Positions 56,148-63,923 of a stretch of 64,000 bases of DNA are shown one piece after another. Location of the stretch: NCBI GenBank assembly GCA_017303635.1, contig JAFLCG010000002.1:406918-470917 (forward strand), read 5' to 3'. Origin of the DNA: Anaerolineae bacterium. Its GTDB lineage: Bacteria; Chloroflexota; Anaerolineae; Aggregatilineales; Phototrophicaceae. The notes below the pieces were generated by a model, which did not search any database, was not told the DNA's origin, and saw only the letters and a list, made by a program, of their open reading frames with translations. A program made the position numbers and the translations under genes. The stretch's first letter is position 1, and the number at the start of each line of letters is the position of its first letter.

Positions 56148-56924
56148 CTATTCAGGCGGAGCAGCGCGCAGATTCTCTAGTTCACCAAAGAATACCTGAG
56201 CATTGTTGAAGCGCTTGACCGCTTCAGGATCACGCCGGTCGCCGATCACTTTGGCAGGCACACCGACCGCGATGCTATAGGGTGGAATGCTCTTGGTCAC
56301 CACAGCGCCCGCCCCGACGATGCTCCCTTTGCCGACGGTCACGCCATCGACGACGGTCACATTGGAGCCAAGCCAGACATCATCTTCGATGGTGATGCCA
56401 TCAGCCGTGATGCCCTGATCCTTGATGAAGCGGTTAGGGTCGGCAAAGACGTGGTTCACGGCAGCGATGTTGCACTGGGTACCCGTATAGACACCGTCCC
56501 CAATTTTGACGCCCCCTTGCCCACGAATACAGGTATATTCGCCAAAGAAGCAGTTCTTCCCTACGGTTATGCCAGCTTTGGGCAAGTCCCGGTAATTGAA
56601 GACGTGGAAAACCACGCCGTGCATCAGGTTGGTGCCATCACCGATGGTGATGCCGCCGGGAAGCGCGTTCAGGAAGACACCACTGTCGATGTAGACACTT
56701 TTGCCCAGACGCAAATTGGCGGGTGAAAGCAGGCGGACGCTGTGCTCAATGATGGGTAGCCCCTCGGCCTTGAGGATCAGCTTGTAGGCAATGCCGCGCA
56801 GGCCGATCCCGACTAAGCTCGGCAAGCCACCGAGGAGCGTCATCAGGGTTTGTTCCAGTACATAGCGCGGAATGCTGGTGGACTGGCTTTTCAGGTAATA
56901 GCGGAGTTCATTCAGAATAGACAT
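56148..56924 (-). CDS. Hexapeptide-repeat acyltransferase (LbetaH)
   Basis: A 258-residue left-handed beta-helix acetyltransferase. The imperfect hexapeptide repeats [LIV]GxxxX span about 65-225: LRLGKSVYIDSGVFLNALPGGITIGDGTNLMHGVVFHVFNYRD, ITVGKNCFFGEYTCIRGQGGVKIGDGVYTGTQCNIAAVNHVFAD, ITIEDDVWLGSNVTVVDGVTVGKGSIVGAGAVVTKSIPPYSIAVGVPAKVIGDR. The family's catalytic His is likely that in AAVNHVFAD. An N-terminal amphipathic helical part (1-60) may contact the membrane. Two bases separate it from the GmhB-type phosphatase gene, so it belongs to the heptose gene group and may acylate a glycan. Confidence 0.88.
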   Translation of the reverse strand: MSILNELRYYLKSQSTSIPRYVLEQTLMTLLGGLPSLVGIGLRGIAYKLILKAEGLPIIEHSVRLLSPANLRLGKSVYIDSGVFLNALPGGITIGDGTNLMHGVVFHVFNYRDLPKAGITVGKNCFFGEYTCIRGQGGVKIGDGVYTGTQCNIAAVNHVFADPNRFIKDQGITADGITIEDDVWLGSNVTVVDGVTVGKGSIVGAGAVVTKSIPPYSIAVGVPAKVIGDRRDPEAVKRFNNAQVFFGELENLRAAPPE

Positions 56925-56926
56925 TG

Positions 56927-57565
56927 TTAGGTCATCACCGGCAGTTCAGGGCGCAAGGCCATGTGAAAGGATTCCATCAGTCGAAAGGTGGCAACCATTG
57001 GTTTACCTGCCAATGAGTCTTTAATCAGGTTAACGGCATCGGCCAGATCCACGGCTGCTGAAAAACGCACATCAAAGTGGTTCCAGCAGGAAGCCAGATT
57101 CCAGCGCCCGCGCCCGGTCATCAGGAGGATGCTGCGGGCACCAACGGCCAACCCCGCACCTATATCGGTCCAGGCATCCCCGACCATATAACTCTGCTGG
57201 GTATCAATGCCAAATTCTTCGGCGGCCTGAATCAACATGCCAGGAGCCGGTTTGCGGCAATCGCACTTATCATGGTCATGATGCGGGCAGTAAAAGACCT
57301 TCTTGACTGAGCCACCGCCTGCTTCAATCTGTTCCAGCATCCGGGCATGAATATCGTTGAGGGCTTCAACCGTCAGGCCGCCTTTGCTGATGATCCCCTG
57401 GTTGGTCACCACAAAGATGGGCAGGCCCGTTTTTGTGAGTTCGGCAATCGCCTCAATCGCACCGGGAATAAACTGGAATTCTTCCCATGACTTCACATGG
57501 TCGGAACGATTTTCATTGATCACGCCATCCCGGTCGAGGAAGATAGCGGCTGTTTTTTCTGCCAT
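56927..57565 (-). CDS. gmhB: HAD-IIIA phosphatase, heptose-1,7-bisphosphate 7-phosphatase (GmhB) type
   Basis: A 212-residue HAD phosphatase. Seen: nucleophile motif AIFLDRDGVIN (Asp11, Asp13), FVVTNQG with the conserved Thr/Asn, a zinc loop CPHHDHDKCDCRKP (Cys-x-His...Cys-x-Cys, the GmhB/HisB-N hallmark), KPAPGMLIQAA with the catalytic Lys, and MVGDAWTDIGAGLAVG (third motif). The 50 codons open upstream of 57565 are not part of the protein. It would remove the 7-phosphate in ADP- or GDP-heptose synthesis. The C-terminal about 45 residues (FSAAVDLADAVNLIKDSLAGKPMVATFRLM) are longer than in E. coli GmhB. It is followed by an acyltransferase gene and preceded by a SIS isomerase. Confidence 0.88.
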   Translation of the reverse strand: MAEKTAAIFLDRDGVINENRSDHVKSWEEFQFIPGAIEAIAELTKTGLPIFVVTNQGIISKGGLTVEALNDIHARMLEQIEAGGGSVKKVFYCPHHDHDKCDCRKPAPGMLIQAAEEFGIDTQQSYMVGDAWTDIGAGLAVGARSILLMTGRGRWNLASCWNHFDVRFSAAVDLADAVNLIKDSLAGKPMVATFRLMESFHMALRPELPVMT

Positions 57566-57600
57566 GATGCGGACTCCATCGTACCGATCTGCGAGGGCCT

Positions 57601-57625
57601 GTAGGGGCGTCCCTGCGGGACGCCC
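57601..57625 (+). repeat. REP hairpin with GTAG foot, plus strand
   Basis: GTAG (57601-57604) followed by GGGCGTCCC, TGC, GGGACGCCC (57605-57625), a perfect 9-bp stem. It is placed between the SIS-isomerase stop and the GmhB-type start on the minus strand, so it is transcribed as part of that operon. The stem equals the copy at 41642-41662, with a different loop. Confidence 0.83.
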
Positions 57626-57638
57626 ACAGTGGTTGGTT

Positions 57639-58232
57639 TTAGGCGTGTCCGTTGAGGGCGCCCACCGGGGCAGCCGCCGCTTGCCGCAATGCCAAGAGCT
57701 TTTCGCAGATGGCATGTTCCAGCATCAGATGCACATCTTCGACCATCGCCATGTTGAAACTGGGAATATGGACGGAAATATCGACCATGGGGGCCAGTTT
57801 TCCGCCGTCATAGCCCGAGAAGCCCACCGTGGTGATGCCAAGGTCACGGGCAGCGCTGACCGCATTGAGTACGTTCTTGCTGTTGCCGCTGCCACTGATG
57901 CCGATCAGCACATCGCCCTTCCGGCCCAGCGACTTGATCTGTTCAGAAAACACGGCTTCGTAGTTGATGTCATTGGCAACCGCCGTAATCAGGCTGTTGT
58001 TATCCGTCAGGGCGATCACCCGGAAACGCGGCTGACCTTCGACCAGCGGACGCTTGGACAGGTCGCAGCCAAAATGGGTCGCGGTCGCAGCACTGCCACC
58101 GTTGCCACAGATAAAGATAGTCTGACCGGCCAGGTTGGCCTTCATGAGCGCATCGACCACCGCATCCACCTGAGCGAACGGGGTTTTGTCGAGCAGCGAC
58201 TGCACTTCACTGAAATAGGTACGGAGTTCCAC
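57639..58232 (-). CDS. gmhA: SIS-domain phosphoheptose isomerase (GmhA type)
   Basis: A 197-residue SIS-fold isomerase. Seen: TIFICGNGGSAATATHFGCDLSK (the phosphate-binding GNGGSAxxAxHxxxDL motif of GmhA), RVIALTDNNSLITAVANDINYEAVFSEQIKSLGRKGDVLIGISGSGNSKNVLNAVSAARDLGI, and a zinc-type HLMLEHAICE near the end. This enzyme turns sedoheptulose-7-phosphate into D-glycero-D-manno-heptose-7-phosphate, the first step of nucleotide-heptose synthesis. The next enzyme class, a GmhB-type phosphatase, follows after a REP-bearing gap. The kinase (HddA/HldE) is not in the window. The product probably enters a surface glycan. Confidence 0.92.
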   Translation of the reverse strand: MELRTYFSEVQSLLDKTPFAQVDAVVDALMKANLAGQTIFICGNGGSAATATHFGCDLSKRPLVEGQPRFRVIALTDNNSLITAVANDINYEAVFSEQIKSLGRKGDVLIGISGSGNSKNVLNAVSAARDLGITTVGFSGYDGGKLAPMVDISVHIPSFNMAMVEDVHLMLEHAICEKLLALRQAAAAPVGALNGHA

Positions 58233-58508
58233 TGAGTATCCCTTCCATAAGAACGGGCGATAACACTTTTGAATCTAGGGGCGGCACCTTACAGCCCCCC
58301 AACAACGCGCATCAAGAGTGTAAACCTATCGTAACGGGGATTGCCGTACGGCAGAGCAGATGACGATATGAATTTTCCGTAAAGATCAGCCTTAAGAGCG
58401 GCCTCAGGGTGGTTTTCCCTTGCATCCGTCACAGATTAGATCACACAGCCTCCCTCGTTTTAGATAGAATGATGGTAATGGAGCGATTCACGTAGAAAGA
58501 GCATTACC
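58233..58508. other. Non-coding divergent region upstream of gmhA and the creatininase gene
   Basis: This 276-bp region separates the divergent gmhA (minus) and creatininase-family (plus) genes. It holds a weak palindrome-like GGGGCGG...GCCCCCC (58277-58299) with CTAG-type foot, possibly a decayed REP, and TAGAAT near 58465 that could be a -10 for the plus-strand gene. I see no RNA gene. Confidence 0.35.
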
Positions 58509-59225
58509 ATGCGCTTCGAAGACCTGACCTGGATGGATGTCGAACGGTATCTGGAGCAGGATGACCGCATCATCCTCATCACCGGGGCCACTGAGCAGCA
58601 CGCCTACCTGAGCCTGTTCACTGATATTTTCATCCCTTCCAAAATCGCGCAGGCGGTGGCCGCGCAGGAACAGGTCCTGATTGCGCCACCCCTCAATTTT
58701 GGTTTTAGCCGCAGTCTGGCCTACTTCCCCGGCACGATCAGCCTGACCCGCAGCACGTTCGATCTGGTGCTGCTGGAGATGATCGAATGTTTGCTGCACC
58801 AGGGCTTCCGCCGTTTTATGGTTCTGAATGGACACGGGGGTAATCAACCACCGGAGCGGTTAAAAGACTTTCAGCGCGAGTCGGATGAAGTCCTGGTCGT
58901 CTGGCATGATTGGTGGGCAGGGGACGCGCTCAAAGGCTTTATTGAGAAGTACGGACTGGATGCGACCTGGTCACACGCCAATTGGGTCGAAAACTTCCGC
59001 TTCTGCCGAGTCGGGGAAATTCCATCCGGTGACAAACCTTTTCTGGATGGTGACTCGGCGGCCTTGCTGGATCATGATCCCACCCAACGGCACGTTCTGG
59101 GTGATGGCAGCTTCGGTGGCCTGTATCAAATTGATGATGACCTGATGCAGGAGCTTTTTAACCGGGTTGTGATGGAAACGACTGCTGTCCTGCGTGGCAT
59201 GATGCGCCGCCAGACCACCAAATAG
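58509..59225 (+). CDS. Creatininase family (creatinine amidohydrolase-like) protein
   Basis: A 238-residue member of the creatininase/FAPy-deformylase fold. Family motifs: TWMDVERYLEQDDRIILITGATEQHAYLSLFTDIFIPSKIAQ (the Glu-Gln-His metal region, GxxEQHGxHLPxxTD-type, here with AYLSLFTD), PPLNFGFSRSLAYFPGTISL, and MVLNGHGGNQPP (metal-binding NGHGGN). The canonical second His (HGxHL) is replaced by Ala-Tyr, a visible deviation in the metal site. It is often involved in nitrogen or cofactor (mycofactocin) metabolism; here no such genes are nearby. It is 10 bp upstream of the mechanosensitive channel gene and may be co-transcribed. Confidence 0.82.
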   Translation: MRFEDLTWMDVERYLEQDDRIILITGATEQHAYLSLFTDIFIPSKIAQAVAAQEQVLIAPPLNFGFSRSLAYFPGTISLTRSTFDLVLLEMIECLLHQGFRRFMVLNGHGGNQPPERLKDFQRESDEVLVVWHDWWAGDALKGFIEKYGLDATWSHANWVENFRFCRVGEIPSGDKPFLDGDSAALLDHDPTQRHVLGDGSFGGLYQIDDDLMQELFNRVVMETTAVLRGMMRRQTTK

Positions 59226-59235
59226 GAATTCCTAC

Positions 59236-60435
59236 ATGAACTTAAATGACTTATGGAACCAGATCCCTGCGCCGACCCGCGAAATCGCCGCACGGGTGGC
59301 ACTGGCGATTCTGGTTTTTCTGCTGATCTGGCTGCTGCGGCGTTTGCTGACCAAAGTGGTGGTTGCACCACTACGCCGCTTGCTCAAACGGTTCAAGTGG
59401 GGTGAGCCGCTGCTGGAGATCGTCACCCTGCCTGCCCGGCTGATTATCATGGCTTTTGGCCTGGCAGTGGGTGCGGAGATTCTCCGCATTGATCCCACCA
59501 CCAACGCGATCGTGCAGGCGATCATTCGCAGTTTGTTGATTCTCTCCATCTTCACCTTGCTGTTTAGAGCTGTGAACGCGCTGGCACCGACCAGCGCCGC
59601 GCTGCTGCGCGTCACCGGGCTCAGTATTCATGAACGGCTGCTGCCGTTCATCCGTACTGTGTCCAAGCTCGTCATCTCGGCGCTGGCGGTGGTGGTAGTC
59701 ATGCAGGAATGGGGCTACGATGTCACCGGCCTGGTGGCTGGTTTGGGGCTTGGCGGTCTGGCCTTTTCCCTGGCCGCCAAGGATACGGTCGAAAATCTCT
59801 TCGGCTTCACCAATATCGTGGGCGATCAACCTTTTGTCGTCGGGGATTACATCAAAACGGCTGAAGTCGAAGGTACGGTTGAAAAAGTCGGTGTGCGCTC
59901 GACGCGCATTCGCCAACCCGATCAATCGCTGGTGACGGTTCCCAACGGCAAGCTGGCTTCATCCACCGTCACAAACTGGTCACGCCTGAGCAAACGCTGG
60001 ATGAACTTCACACTGCGTATCACCTATGATGCCCGCCGCACGGATATTGAACGCCTCTTGGCCGCCTTGCGCGAATTGCTCACCAGTCGCGGGACGGTTG
60101 AACCGGCTTCGGTGATCGTGCGCTTTATGGGCTTTGGGGATATGGGGTATGAAATCCTGGTCCGGTGTTACATCCTCAAGCCGGAATGGGCTGAATTCAC
60201 CAATGAAACCCAGGATATTTACCTGGATATTCTCCGGCTGATTGAACGACTGCGGCTGCATCTGGCGTTTCCGGCGCGAACCTTCCTCAACGAGCCGCCG
60301 CCTGAACCCTTCAAGGAACAGGACATCCCCGGTGGTTCAGGGGGGCCGACGGTCGCCCCGGCTCCGATGGCTTCCACAGCGCCATTGCCACCGGATACAC
60401 CACCGCTGCCCTTCGTGGGCGGGACGCGAAGCTAA
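59236..60435 (+). CDS. Small-conductance mechanosensitive channel (MscS family)
   Basis: A 399-residue MscS-type channel. Three to four membrane helices occupy about 15-180. The pore-lining helix and following element GLVAGLGLGGLAFSLAAKDTVENLFGFTNIVGDQPFVVGDYIK are diagnostic. The beta domain (TRIRQPDQSLVTVPNGKLASSTVTNWSRLSKR) and alpha/beta C-terminal domain follow, ending with a proline-rich cytoplasmic tail (about 350-399: PPPEPFKEQDIPGGSGGPTVAPAPM) not present in E. coli MscS. It releases solutes on hypo-osmotic shock. The start ATG follows the creatininase stop by 10 bases, with AGGA immediately before. Confidence 0.92.
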   Translation: MNLNDLWNQIPAPTREIAARVALAILVFLLIWLLRRLLTKVVVAPLRRLLKRFKWGEPLLEIVTLPARLIIMAFGLAVGAEILRIDPTTNAIVQAIIRSLLILSIFTLLFRAVNALAPTSAALLRVTGLSIHERLLPFIRTVSKLVISALAVVVVMQEWGYDVTGLVAGLGLGGLAFSLAAKDTVENLFGFTNIVGDQPFVVGDYIKTAEVEGTVEKVGVRSTRIRQPDQSLVTVPNGKLASSTVTNWSRLSKRWMNFTLRITYDARRTDIERLLAALRELLTSRGTVEPASVIVRFMGFGDMGYEILVRCYILKPEWAEFTNETQDIYLDILRLIERLRLHLAFPARTFLNEPPPEPFKEQDIPGGSGGPTVAPAPMASTAPLPPDTPPLPFVGGTRS

Positions 60436-60585
60436 GTAAAAACCAACTTACATACGAACAGTGTTACAACTTTCCGACGAAGGTGGCAGTTTTCTGATCC
60501 TATGCTCTAATTTGCGCTCAGTTGGGGATGCGGTGCCTAATTATCCTGTTATAGGGATTGGTCACTTTAATTATTGGAGGTGTCT

Positions 60586-61026
60586 GTGCCTGATGCACTC
60601 ACCGAGTATCTGTTTGAGCGCAGATATGAACAGGTTGATCCCAATGGCGAACGCCGCATTATCCTGCTGCAGATTGGGAAACCTTATCTGCTGGATCGCA
60701 GCGAGTCCATCTGGGGGTGTCGTTGGAGTCTGTTGGGATTAAACGAGGTACAGCGCGTTCATATGGTGCAGGGTCGAGATGCACTGGATGCCCTCTTGTG
60801 TGCGCTTAGGGTGGCCCATATCTATCTCAAATCCATCAATGAACCGACCCAGAATCAGCTTTACTGGCAGGGAAACATCCCTGGTACAGGATTGCCAATC
60901 GTTGACCTTATCGAAGTGGAGCCCCCGCTAGCCGAAGATTTCTCCAGCGTCTTTGAGGAAGTGGTTCAGGCATTTTTCAGGGATTACAAACACACTCATC
61001 GTCCCTACAACAGCGAGTCTGACTGA
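60586..61026 (+). CDS. Hypothetical protein, DUF6968-like
   Basis: A 146-residue cytoplasmic protein starting at GTG 60586, preceded by GGAGG at 5-base spacing; the upstream TTG is less likely. The sequence fits a pattern seen in small bacterial proteins tentatively called DUF6968: RIILLQIGKPYLLDRSESIWGCRWSLLGLNEVQRVHMVQGRDALDALLCALRVAHIYLK (strand, WxCxW-like, then a helix with GxDALxALLxAL). The C-terminal part is acidic (VEPPLAEDFSSVFEEVVQAFFRDY). The function is unknown. It is convergent with the GNAT gene to the right (14-bp gap). Confidence 0.6.
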   Translation: MPDALTEYLFERRYEQVDPNGERRIILLQIGKPYLLDRSESIWGCRWSLLGLNEVQRVHMVQGRDALDALLCALRVAHIYLKSINEPTQNQLYWQGNIPGTGLPIVDLIEVEPPLAEDFSSVFEEVVQAFFRDYKHTHRPYNSESD

Positions 61027-61040
61027 CGAGGAGATCCCCG

Positions 61041-61907
61041 CTATAGCTCGGCGACCATGTAGGGGAGGTCGAAGCCATTGGGCGTGAAGCCAAAGCGGCT
61101 GTAGAGCCGCTGTGACCGCACATTACTCGATTGGGTATTCAATGTTACGGGTAATGATCCAAAGCGGCCCAGACGCTCGATGCTGTGCCGGAGCAGCGCA
61201 CCACCCACCCCTATCCCCTGATGGACGGGATGCGTCGCTAACCGCGCCAGGTGGGACATGCCAAAGCCAGCGGTAGAAAACTGATAGCCCACCACCTCAC
61301 CATTCAATTCAGCCACACTGCTACTGAAGGACTGCCGGAAACCCTGGCGCAGTTCATCCGGTGCCAACTGCCAGGGCGCTTCAAAGGCCGCCTCATCAAT
61401 CCGCAGCATGGCTTCCAGATCCCAGGGTTCAGCCGGGCGCAAGCGCACCGGGGTTGATCGCTGAGGCAGGGGAAGCGGCCCGGTCGGGCGTTCCATGGTG
61501 ATGACCTGTTCAACCATATGGAAACCCAATTCCTGGGCTACCCTGGGCACCCAGTCATCAGTGCCGAGCAGGGCGACCTGGTGCGTACCCAGCGTGTGCA
61601 ACTCGATCGTCAGGTCGTCCCATAACGTCCGCAATACGTCACGTCGGTCTCCCAATCCACGCAGTCCCAGCATCCGGAGCCAGGACCAACCTGACCGAGG
61701 CGCAGTCGCTGCGAGGAAACCTACCAAGCGCCCATTCTGCCAGGCGAGCCGGGTTGGTGGCTGGACGCTTTCCAGCCATTGATCGCTCTCGTACCAGTCA
61801 AAGTGAACATGAACGAGGTGGTTCTGAAAGATGAAATCCCGGATGGGCTGCAAGTAACGCCGGTGATAAGCGGTCAGCGTTAGCGGCGTAGATGAATGGG
61901 CGATCAC
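61041..61907 (-). CDS. GNAT family N-acetyltransferase
   Basis: A 288-residue protein with two GNAT-like halves. The C-terminal half (about 155-288) has a clear acetyl-CoA site: VGYQFSTAGFGMSHLARLATHPVHQGIGVGGALLRHSIERL (R/QxxGxG/A motif QGIGVGGAL) and the closing LNTQSSNVRSQRLYSRFGFTPNG. The N-terminal half (about 1-150) looks like a degenerate GNAT domain (WLESVQPPTRLAWQNGRLVGFLAA). Substrates cannot be read from sequence; double-GNAT proteins include aminoglycoside- and peptide-acting enzymes. It is convergent with the hypothetical gene and ends the minus-strand primosome group, 5 bp after the AAA+ gene. Confidence 0.85.
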   Translation of the reverse strand: MIAHSSTPLTLTAYHRRYLQPIRDFIFQNHLVHVHFDWYESDQWLESVQPPTRLAWQNGRLVGFLAATAPRSGWSWLRMLGLRGLGDRRDVLRTLWDDLTIELHTLGTHQVALLGTDDWVPRVAQELGFHMVEQVITMERPTGPLPLPQRSTPVRLRPAEPWDLEAMLRIDEAAFEAPWQLAPDELRQGFRQSFSSSVAELNGEVVGYQFSTAGFGMSHLARLATHPVHQGIGVGGALLRHSIERLGRFGSLPVTLNTQSSNVRSQRLYSRFGFTPNGFDLPYMVAEL

Positions 61908-61912
61908 AGGTC

Positions 61913-63292
61913 TCAGGCTTTCCGATTCATGCGCGAGGGGTAATCCGGCGCGGTGATGGCAAAAATCAGGCAGCGGCGCGTATCAATCAAGCGGCTCCGC
62001 AAGCGCGGGTCAAGATCTTCAAGAGTCTTGCTGGTGGTGAACACAGTCGGGCGGCGCGTCACGTAACGGTAATCAATGATCTGGAACAGCTTTTCTTTGG
62101 CCCAGGCGGAGGCACTTTCCATACCCAAATCATCCAGCACCAGGAAGGGTGTATTTTTCACCTGTTGAAAGCGTTGGTCAAAGCTGACGGGTGCGCCGGG
62201 ATTGAAGGTTACACGCAGGTAATCGAGCAGGTCGGCAGTGGTCACAAACATGACAGGCTGCCCCCGCGACTGGACATCGTGGGCGATGGCGGCTGCCAGA
62301 TGCGTCTTGCCGGTGCTGTAAGGGCCGACCAGACACAACCAGCCTTGCGGACTGCGGGCGTAACCGGCCGCTACATCCAGCGCCCGTTCCAGATTGGACC
62401 GCTCCTCCGGAGTCACTTTGCGACGCGTATCAAAGGAGTCGAAAGTCATATCGGCATAGAGCGATAAGCTGGACAAATCGGCATGGCGGTTTTTAGCTGT
62501 GGTGCGGTAGTCCGGTGCCGTGATAGGCACACGCCGGATCATGGCGGAGTCCAGCAGGCGGCTGCGAATGCGCGCATCGAGCGTGTCGAGGTCGATGTTG
62601 GTGGTGATGACCGTCGGGAGGTTGCGGCTGTAGCGGTGATTGAGCAGTTGAAACAGCTTCTCCTGAGCCCATTCGCTGGCGTTCTCCGCGCCGAGATCGT
62701 CAAGGATCAGCAGGGGGGCATTGCGAATCCGGTCAAAGGTTTCATCGTAGCCGGTTTCTGAGGATGGCCCGAAGGTGCTGCGGAGGTGGTCGAGTAAATC
62801 GGGGGTGGTGATGAAAAGGACGATCTCGCCCTTCGCCAGCCGGGCATTGCCCACGGCTGCCGCCAGATGGGTTTTGCCACAGCCGTAAGTTCCTTCCAGC
62901 AACAACCAACCTTCTGGTTGTTCAGCGAAGCGGGCACACATGGTCAGGGCAAATTCGAGCGATTGCGCTTCCGCCGGTTTCAGCGCCTGCGGATCAATCA
63001 CAAAATTATCGAAGCCTTTTTCACTGAAGGCATCCAGATTGCTCAGGCGGCGCAGCCGTTCCTGCCGGTCTGCGTCCATCTCCAACCGATGATTAGGGCA
63101 ACGGAAAAGCTTACCGAAACGTGGATCCCCCACCGGCACATCATAGCGAATGACACCCATATTCTCGCAGATGGATGACTGAGCACCACACAGGCGGCAG
63201 GCCGTTGAATCAGCGTTCGATGAAGTCGGCGAAGGCTCCAGAGACATATTGTTTCCCAGCCGGTTCACCAGATCGCTCCACTGGTTTGCCAT
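61913..63292 (-). CDS. Tandem DnaC-like AAA+ ATPase (two ATPase domains) with N-terminal zinc ribbon
   Basis: A 459-residue protein. Residues about 32-70 hold a treble-clef-like zinc site (CRLCGAQSSICENMG...FRCPNHR). Two complete DnaC/IstB-type AAA+ modules follow: the first has Walker A EGTYGCGKTHLAAAV and Walker B LLILDDLG; the second has GPYSTGKTHLAAAI and FLVLDDLGMES. Both have arginine-finger-like SRLLD/SRLID segments. Helicase loaders normally have one such module, so an internal duplication is evident. ATG 63292 has AAGGA upstream and lies within the DnaD-like gene, which it overlaps by about 83 bases. Its pairing with that gene suggests helicase loading at initiation or restart. Confidence 0.85.
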   Translation of the reverse strand: MANQWSDLVNRLGNNMSLEPSPTSSNADSTACRLCGAQSSICENMGVIRYDVPVGDPRFGKLFRCPNHRLEMDADRQERLRRLSNLDAFSEKGFDNFVIDPQALKPAEAQSLEFALTMCARFAEQPEGWLLLEGTYGCGKTHLAAAVGNARLAKGEIVLFITTPDLLDHLRSTFGPSSETGYDETFDRIRNAPLLILDDLGAENASEWAQEKLFQLLNHRYSRNLPTVITTNIDLDTLDARIRSRLLDSAMIRRVPITAPDYRTTAKNRHADLSSLSLYADMTFDSFDTRRKVTPEERSNLERALDVAAGYARSPQGWLCLVGPYSTGKTHLAAAIAHDVQSRGQPVMFVTTADLLDYLRVTFNPGAPVSFDQRFQQVKNTPFLVLDDLGMESASAWAKEKLFQIIDYRYVTRRPTVFTTSKTLEDLDPRLRSRLIDTRRCLIFAITAPDYPSRMNRKA

Positions 63293-63923
63293 TACGTCCT
63301 TCCGTCTCCCAGCGTTTGAGGATGGCATCAATATAACGCCAACTGCGTTTGTTAGACTTCACTGCTTCACGGATGGCATCCGCGATGAGTTCAGGCAGAT
63401 AATGCTCCGCCGCATCCTTGAGGGCATCGCCAATCATGGGCGTCAGCGGGCCGATGTTCGACTCGTACAGGCGGAATATATTCGGGCGTTCCGGCAGAAT
63501 TTCGATGAGCGCATGACCATCGCTGGGCGTCCACAATCCGGCTTTCAACTGCTCCAGCGCCAAGCGTCCGTTGACCGTATTGACCAGATAGAGGCGTTCA
63601 TCAGCCCCGTTCAGGCGCACACTGGCGGTCAGCAAAGTGCCGCGCTCGATGGCCCGCTCCAACGCCGAGTCCAGCAGGGTTTCAGCCGTGGAAGCCGGAT
63701 CACAGGCCAGCAGCGACCGTTTTAAGGCTTCGTCTTTGAGGAAGTCATCCCGACGCAGGAAGCGGAAGCGCCCTTCCTGCTGGCTGATGGCGTAGAAACA
63801 GAAAAGCGTGACCTTGAGTTCCGCCAGATCATCAATCAAGGGCAGCAGATCGCTAAAGAACTGGGTCGGAAAAGCCGCCGCGCTGACCGTGCTGCCCTGA
63901 GGGAAACCTGAAAACCGTTGCAT
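63210..63923 (-). CDS. DnaD-like replication initiation protein
   Basis: A 237-residue protein from the likely start MQRFSGFP (a further start at 63944 is possible). The N-terminal winged-helix-like part includes TQFFSDLLPLIDDLAELKVTLFCFYAISQQEGRFRFLRRDDFLKD. The C-terminal segment (about 155-220, RLYESNIGPLTPMIGDALKDAAEHYLPELIADAIREAVKSNKRSWRYIDAILKRWETEG) matches the DnaB_2/DnaD C-terminal domain of Gram-positive primosomal proteins. These proteins remodel DNA and help load the replicative helicase. Its 3' end overlaps the downstream tandem AAA+ gene, so both are co-translated. The last 55 bases of the window are non-coding, ending in a CCCCCCTAACCCC-type repeat (minus strand). Confidence 0.85.
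   Translation of the reverse strand: MQRFSGFPQGSTVSAAAFPTQFFSDLLPLIDDLAELKVTLFCFYAISQQEGRFRFLRRDDFLKDEALKRSLLACDPASTAETLLDSALERAIERGTLLTASVRLNGADERLYLVNTVNGRLALEQLKAGLWTPSDGHALIEILPERPNIFRLYESNIGPLTPMIGDALKDAAEHYLPELIADAIREAVKSNKRSWRYIDAILKRWETEGRNGKPVERSGEPAGKQYVSGAFADFIER

Noticed and set aside
57357..58235. A 292-codon plus-strand frame across gmhB and gmhA
   Set aside because: Antisense shadow of two genes with clear catalytic motifs.
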